Part shown: positions 46,401 to 55,400 of the stretch, in pieces
Position numbering within the stretch: the first letter of the stretch is position 1
How the letters are laid out: the number at the start of each line of letters is the position of its first letter
Source of the DNA: Congeria kusceri
Lineage: Eukaryota; Mollusca; Bivalvia; Myida; Dreissenidae
Direction: 5' to 3'
Length of the DNA stretch: 64,000 nucleotides
NCBI GenBank assembly: GCA_027627225.1
Contig: JAPFQT010000154.1
Span: 125,001-189,000 of the forward strand
Translations under genes and position numbers: made by a program
The notes under the pieces: generated by a model
Seen by the model: the letters and a program-made list of their open reading frames with translations, nothing else
What the model was told of the DNA's origin: nothing
Database searches by the model: none

Positions 46401-49400
46401 TCTGTGTTCGGGCAGTTGTGGATTCCAGTCCTGCACAGGTTAACTCGTCTTCTTTTAAAAAGGCATCTCACTTTACATTTTGTAAATCCATACAAGTATA
46501 CAACTTTGTGGTAAAATAAATTTTAATGATGCCGTTAAAATATATGCATCTATTACACTTATTTACTCTGTAAAATTCATAAATACAAATGGTTAAACTG
46601 CATATAAAACATTGGTGTAATAAAACAGTTTATACCATGTTTGACGTCTTATTCTAACATCACATAATAGTGTGTTTTAATGTTCGTATTGTTATTAATT
46701 ATAAATTGCTAATGGGAAATTGTTCGTTGTGTTAATATTTGAAACCTTTTTTTTTTTTTTTTTTTTTTTTCGACCTGCCAGTGGACATGTTCCCCAAAAA
46801 TTTTTGTAAACCAGAAAATAAAAAAGGACTGGCCCTAATGTAACTTCTAGTGTTAACAAGCTTTTTCTTCAATTTGACCTAGTGACCTAGTTTTTGACCC
46901 CACATGACCCAGATTCAAACTCGGCCGAGATACCACTAAGACAAATGTTCTGACAAGTTTCATAAAGATTGGGTCAAAAATGTGACTTCTAGAGTGTTAA
47001 CAAGCTTTTTCTTCAATTTGACCTAGTGACCTAGTTTTGACCCCACATTACCCAGATTCAAAATTGGGCGAGATATCATTGGGACAAATGTTCTGACCAA
47101 GTTTCATGACGTTTGGGCGAAAAATGTGACTTCTAGAGTGTTAACAAGCTTTTTCTTCAAATTGACGACAATAGCTCAAATTTTTTCTTCTAAAAGTCAA
47201 GATAAAAATACTATTATTCAAAGAACAAACTAGTCGTACATTGTAAACTAAAGTGTATTGTTGGAAAATTAAGCGCTCATCAACATTGATTTTTAAAATA
47301 CATATTTTAGTCACGCGCAGGGTATATTAACAATTATACCCCGCTCGGTGTATGTTACTTTTCCAACGCCATGACATATTAAAATTATTCAGGGATGGGT
47401 ATATGAGATTTTACAATGTGAACAACGAAGTGAGGTATAATGATATGTGATATGATTTTCTTTCATTGGGCAAGTGACTACTTACCCATAACATGACCTT
47501 CTAACAATGATAATACTTTCATAACCAAAACTATAACTATTTACGTTTGCTAAATGTTGAATTTTTTTCAACAAGCAACTGATAATGAGGTTATAAATCT
47601 GGACGCATGTTCGACATAAATAAGAGGAACCAACACACTACGATTGTATGTGATTTCTTTTTATACCACAGCCAAACAACTCCACCTCGCTATCAGTGAT
47701 TTCATGTATACGTGATAACCCCAGTCTTCTATCAGCAATTGGGTTATCAACCTATGATAACTGACAAGTGTCAACACACCACACTAGACTGCAAACTGAA
47801 ATTAAATTGAAGTCCTATTAAAACTATGCCCCAAAATAGCACAGTCTATGAAATATCGTGTTACCCAGTACGTCCATTTTAACATAGAAACAGTTTTATT
47901 TGCGTTGCCATTTAGAAAATTAAAGACGATAAATCCCATCGTAAGTGCATAATCAAATATATTTCCAATAAAAAAAAAATTATACAGTCGACTCAAGCTT
48001 CCTCGAACTCGCTTTCTCGAATTTCTTGTTGGCTCGAAGTTTCCTCGAGGAACTGATATTTTATTGCTATATTTTCATATAAGTTTCTGTCATTTGGTTC
48101 GAATTCAAAAGGATCGAATTTTCGGATGGCTCGAAGTGTTTGTCACAGTTTCAGTTAAGTTTTCACACATTTAATTGCTTGTTTGGCTCGAACAAGCTTC
48201 GGTCACATCGAGTTGCCAATAGATTAGATGCACTTGATAAGTGTCATGTCTTGCGAGAACGCAATAATTGATTTCACAGCTTTCACAAACTTAAAATAGA
48301 TAACATTAATAAAAGATATAAATAAATGTTTGATTGCTCTTAAAACCATGATAGATGTCGCAATACTCTTCCATTGGAGATTTGAAAATAAGGCAGTTGG
48401 ATTACTGTCCATACATGTACACTTTCTCGAACACCGTTTGGCTTGAGGTTTCGATGGCTCGAAGTTTCCTTGTTGGTCCCTACGACTTCGAGGAATCGGA
48501 AGTCGACTGTACATTGAAACAAATTTAAATATCATGAGTAGTATTTGGCAGTTCAAAGTATGATATACCAGTAAGTGTGAAAATACTACCTATTGACATT
48601 ACTGAACATTTGACTTAAAAGTTTAAGTTTTATATCATAAATATTTTATACAAAACTGGAAGGAAAAGAAATAGGTAATTATTATTAAGTTTGGCATAAG
48701 CAATAGGGAATTATTAAGTTTGGCATATGAAATAGGGAATTATTAAGTTTGGCATATGCAATAGGGAATTATTATAAAGTTTGGAATATTCAAACGGGAA
48801 TTATTATCAAGTTTGGCATATTCAAACGGGAATTATTATTAAGTTTGGCATATGCAATAGGGAATTATTATGCAATTTGTCACATCAGAAATTTGAAACA
48901 AGTTGGAGGTAGCAAAGTTCAGTTGTGTCTGATGGGCATACTATTTGACCATGATGATAACAGATGATTTTTAATGGCTCACATATTGCAGAGTACTCTA
49001 AAGTTATTCTATTTTGCGGTGGTCTAATGTTCATGTATTCTGTGGCATGAAAAAAGTGCAAATTTAAGACCCAATATATAATATATATAAGCGGACAAAT
49101 AATGCAGTAAGCATGTGTATAAACAAATTGGGCTTGCAATATATGAATTTCATCTAAGTGCATAGTTTAGTAGTCAGTTGTGATTCATTTATGATAGAAC
49201 GCAACTTATGAAAAGAAAAATATGAACAGGGCTTAATGCATGTGCGTAAAGTGTCATACCGGATCAGCCTGTGCAGTCTGCACAGGTTAATCCAGGACGA
49301 CACTTTCCGCGTTCAGTGAATTTATGTTTAAGCGAGATTTAATTAAAACAGAAAATACCAAAAAGCGGAAAGTGTTATCCCAGATCAGCCTGTGCGGACT

Positions 49401-52400
49401 GCACCGTGATGATACATTAATCCCGGTTTTCCCAAGACACGCGTTTACTGGATTATTTAAAACAATGTACATAAAAAATAAGCGAATGTAACAGACTGCA
49501 TGAAGTAGCCGTTTTTCTAGAATGTGAAAATTAAGACACTGCCAAATTAAACGACATTACAGTTCTTACTGCCCTCAATATTCCCCAAAAGGGGGGCATC
49601 AGACAGTGCATGTGCATGATGAATGCATGCGTCAATACTCAATACATGATATCTGGGTCTCAGATAGATATCACTGATAAACCAGTACAACATGTTCACA
49701 ATTATCTGGGTCTCCGACATATATCACTGATAAACCAGTACAACAAGTTCACAATGCAGTTCAAAAACAGCAATATCATTGTATAAACAAACCAAGGCAA
49801 AAGGCTAAACAAATTCATAAGGATGTCAAGAAAGCACCACATACAATACATGACAATAGCATAGCAATATGGTATTGTCCAGATTCATGGCCTACCAAGG
49901 TCAACTATTCAATACATGATGCTTCTTCAAGACTGTAGTTGTCCAGGACATTGACTACTCTTGTTCACGATACTATGTATGTCTAGATTTATGAGTGTAC
50001 ATGTCATAGCATACTATATTCCATACTATCTTCCAGGGTCCTTTTAAAGAATGTCTGGATTGATGTGTGTTCATGTCATAGCATACTATATTCCATACTA
50101 TCTTCCAGGGTCCTTTTAAAGAATGTCTGGATTGATGTGTGTTCATGTCATAGCATACTATATTCCATACTATCTTCCAGGGTCCTTTTAAAGAATGTCT
50201 GGATTGATGTGTGTTCATGTCATAGCATACTATATTCCATACTATCTTCCAGGGTCCTTTTAAATAATGTCTAGATTGATGTGTGTTCATGTCATAGCAT
50301 ACTATATTCCATACTATCTTCCAGGGTCCTTTTAAAGAATGTCTAGATTTATGTGTGTTCATGTCATAGCATACTATATTCCAGGGTCCTTTTAAAGAAG
50401 GTCTATATTTATGAGTGTACATGTCATAGCATACTATATTCCATACTATCTTACAGGGTCCTTTTAAAGAATGTCTAGATTGATGTGTGTTCATGTCATA
50501 GCATACTATATTCCATACTATCTTCCAGGGTCCTTTTAAAGAATGTCTAGATTTATGTGTGTTCATGTCATAGCATACTATATTCCAGGGTCCTTTTAAA
50601 GAAGGTCTATATTTATGAGTGTACATGTCATAGCATACTATATTCCAGGGTCCTTTTAAAGAATGACCAGATTTATGTGTGTACATGTCATAGCATACTA
50701 TATTCCAGGGTCCTTTTTAAAGAATGTCTATATTTATGTGTGTACATGTCATAGCATACTATATTCCAGGGTCCTTTTAAAGAATGTCTAGATTTATGTG
50801 TGTACATGTCATAGCATACTATATTCCAGGGTCCCTTTTAAAGAATGTCTAGATTTATGTGTGTACATGTCATAGCATACTATACTCCAGGGTCCTTTTA
50901 AAGAATGTCTAGATTTATGTGTGTACATGTCATAGCATACTATATTCCAGGTCCTTTTTAAATAATGTCTAGATTTATGTGTGTACATGTCATAGCATAC
51001 TATATTCCAGGGTCCTGTTTAAAGAATGTCTAGATTTATGTGTGTACATGTCATAGCATACTATATTCCTGGGACCTTTTAAAAGAATGTCTATATTTAT
51101 GTGTGTACATGTCATAGAATACTATATTCCTGGGACCTTTTACAGAATGTCTAGATTTATGTGTGTTCATGTCATAGCATACTATATTCCAGGGTCCTTT
51201 TAAAGAATGTCTATATTTATGTGTGTACATGTCATAGCATACTATATTCCTGGGACCTTTTACAGAATGTCTAGATTTATGTGTGTTCATGTCATAGCAT
51301 ACTATATTCCAGGGTCCTTTTAAAGAATGTCTAGATTTATGTGTGTTCATGTCATAGCATACTATATTCCTGGGACCTTTTAAAGAATGTCTAGATTTAT
51401 GTGTGTTCATGTCATAGCATACTATATTCCAGGGTCCTTTTAAAGAATGTCTAGATTTATGTGTGTTCATGTCATAGCATACTATATTCCAGGGTCCTTT
51501 TAAAGAATGTCTAGATTTATGTGTGTTCATGTCATAGCATACTATATTCCTGGGACCTTTTAAAGAATGTCTAGATTTATGTGTGTTCATGTCATAGCAT
51601 ACTATATTCCAGGGTCCTTTTAAAGAATGTCTACATTTATGTGTGTTCATGTCATAGCATACTATATTCCAGGGTCCTTTTAAAGAATGTCTAGATGTAT
51701 GTGTGTACATGTCATAGCATACTATATTCCAGGGTCCTTTTAAAGAATGTCTAGATTTATGTGTGTACATGTCATAGCATACTATATTCCTGGGACCTTT
51801 TAAAGAATGTCTAGATTTATGTGTGTACATGTCATAGCATAATATATTTCAGGGTCCTTTTACAGAATGTCTAGATTTATGTGTGTACATGTCATAGCAT
51901 ACTATATTCCTGGGACCTTTTAAAGAATGTCTAGATTTATGTGCGTTCATGTCATAGCATACTACATTCCAGGGTCCTTTTAAAGAATGTCTAGATTTAT
52001 GTGTGTACATGTCATAGCATACTATATTCCAGGGTCCTTTTAAAGAATGTCTAGATTTATGTGTGTACATGTCATAGCATACTATATTCCAGGGTCCTTT
52101 TTAAAGAATGTCTAGATTTATGTGTGTACATGTCATAGCATACTATATTCCAGGGTCCTTTTACAGAATGTCTAGATTTATGTGTGTACATGTCATAGCA
52201 TACTATATGTCAAGATTCGTGGTTTGTCCAGGTTGTGGCATGATATAGGATTCTTTACCATAATGTCATGATTTGTTGAATATACAATGTATGGAATATG
52301 CTCATGTCTCAAGATACCCTTCACCATTACACGCATAACATATTTTTCACCATACCTGTTTCATTACCCCTAAAATACAAACAAACCATGTGTACATATA

Positions 52401-55400
52401 CTATTTCAAATTAAATGTTTTATTTTTGGGCTTAAAACTGTAAATATACAGTTATGCCAAAAACTCCCCTTGGATATTAAATTGATAATGTTCTATGGTA
52501 ATTCTTAAAAAAGACATTTCATTAATTTGGCAAAACTAGTTTTATATCAAGTTAGAAAAAGTTGCCACATCAATGATAAGCATAAAGAGAATCACATTTT
52601 CCTTTATATTTGTGCACTAAAGAAGCAACTATTGGCACTTAATTGTTAAGTTAAGTGCATTTACTGACAATAGACAATGTATGCATAAAAAGTTACCATT
52701 ATTCTACTGTGTTGAGTGACAAAACACTACCATGAATGGTATCTGGAATTTAAGGGACACAAAATGCAAGGTACTGATGCTCATCCAATCATCTGAGGAT
52801 AAAGGATACATAATGCAAGGCATTGATGCTCATCCAATCATCTGAGGATAAAGGACACATAATGCAAGGTATTGATGCTCATCCAATCATAGGAGATAAG
52901 GGACACATAATGCAAGGTGCTGTTGCTCATCCAATCGTAAGGGATAAAGGGCACATAATGCAAGGTACTGTTGCTCATCCAATCATACGAGATAAGGGAC
53001 ACATAATGCAAGGTACTGTTGCTCATCCAATCATAGGAGATAAGTGACACATAATGCAAGGTATTGTTGCTCATCCAATCATACGAGATAAGGGACACAT
53101 AATGCAAGGTGCTGTTGTTCATCCAATCATAGGAGATATGGGACACATAATGCAAGGTGCTGATACTCATCCAATCATAGGAGATATGGGACACATAATG
53201 CAAGGTGCTGTTGCTCATCCAATCACAGGAGATAAGGGACACATAATGCAAGGTACTGTTGCTCATCCAATCATAGGAGATAAGTGACACATAATGCAAG
53301 GTGCTGTTGCTCATCCAATCACAGGAGATAAGGGACACATAATGCAAGGTGCTGTTGCTCATCCAATCACAGGAGATAAGGGACACATAATGCAAGGTAC
53401 TGTTGCTCATCCAATCATACGAGATAAGGGACACATAATGCAAGGTGCTGTTGTTCATCCAATCATAGGAGATATGGGACACATAATGCAAGGTGCTGAT
53501 GCTCATCCAATCATAGGAGATATGGGACACATAATGCAAGGTGCTGTTGCTCATCCAATCACAGGAGATAAAGGACACATAATGCAAGGTATTGATGCTC
53601 ATCCAATCATAGGAGATATGGGACACATAATGCAAGGTGCTGTTGCTCATCCAATCATAGGTGATAAGGGACACATAATGCAAGGTATTGATGCTCATCC
53701 AATCATAGGAGATAAAGGACACATAATGCAAGGTATTGATGCTCATCCAATCATAGGAGATATGGGACACATAATGCAAGGTACTGTTGCTCATCCAATC
53801 ATAGGAGATAAGGGACACATAATGCAAGGTACTGTTGCTCATCCAATCATACGAGATAAGGGACACATAATGCAAGGTACTGTTGCTCATCCAATCATTG
53901 GAGATATGGGACACATAATGCAAGTTGCTGATGCTCATCCAATCATAGGAGATATGGGACACATAATGCAAGGTACTGTTGCTCATCAAATCATAGGTGA
54001 TAAGGGACACATAATGCAAGGTGCTGATGCTCATCCAATCATAGGAGATAAGGGACACATAATGCAAGGTGCTGTTGCTCATCCAATCATAGGAGATAAG
54101 GGACACATAATGCAAGGTGCTGTTGCTCATCCAATCATAGGAGATATGGGACACATAATGCAAGGTGCTGTTGCTCATCCAATCATAGGAGATAAGGGAC
54201 ACATAATGCAAGGTATTGTTGCTCATCCAATCATAGGAGATATGGGACACATAATGCAAGGTACTGTTGCTCATCCAATCATAGGATATAAGGGACACAT
54301 AATGCAAGGTACTGTTGCTCATCCAATCATAGGAAATATGGGACACATAATGCAATGTGCTGTTCCTCATCCAATCATAGGAGATAAGGGACACATAATG
54401 CAAGGTACTGTTGCTCATCCAATCATAGGAGATATGGGACACATAATCCATGGTGCTGTTCCTCATCCAAGGAATGGCAGTCAGAGGCAGGATTACTGGG
54501 GAAAGACGAGGTAAACTTACTTGTTTGATAGACACCTGAAGAAAACAACTGTTGCTTCAACACACAGAGAATCACTCAAAACAAACAGTTTATCAGTTCA
54601 CGCTGTGACTTGCTAGGTGCTGTTAAGTCTGCAGGACAGTAACAGTGTGTGTGGTGAATTTCTATCAAGTGCACCAGAAATTTTTCCCATTCAGCCATCG
54701 CAAACACAAGACATGTTAGTTGGGTTATGGGGGACAGCGCAAGATGTCTCATTAACAAGATGGATTATCAAGGCCATAATATATACCATTCACTTGGTTC
54801 AGTAGCATGATGTGATAAATACATCTGGTAAACTGTAAGACGAATCTAATTAAAAATAAAACTCTTAAATGCAAACAAGCTTTTTATGTTATTTCTATCA
54901 AACTATGTTTTATATACAACATTTAACATGATATTTGTTTTAAACTTTTAACTAAATGCAAACATACCATTTTGAGATATCTTTTCCATATCTGAAATGA
55001 AAATATGAATCAATAATTAAAATGGCAATAGAATGACTACATTTAGTATTATGTGATATATTTCTTTAACTGTCCACACACACATTTATATACTTTAGTA
55101 GTAAGGTAGAATCATTTAAGACACAATGTTGTACTGGATATGGCGTCAGCCTTGCCATCGGGAGGTCGTGAGTTCTATCCCTGCTCCGGGGACATTCAGA
55201 ATATCTTCCTCAAATGACACCAAGAACCAAGAACAGGAAATGGGTCTCAATAAGCTCAGGCTTTCAATACAATCTAGCTAAAATAGGTTTAATCTAAGGT
55301 AGAGTCACAAATAAATGCCTTCAATGAAGTTTACCTGTGGAGGCTATGATTTCACCGATGTTTGTTTTTGCGATATTTGGGTCACCATTGATGACATCCA

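Noticed and set aside
49973..52070. Repetitive minus-strand frames of 73-259 codons
   Set aside because: They result from the 60-bp period of the array and break wherever a unit gains or loses one base.
52838..54535. 565-codon minus-strand frame of 16-residue repeats
   Set aside because: It is the 48-bp intronic array. It starts in the microexon region but in a different frame from the ABCG2 reading.
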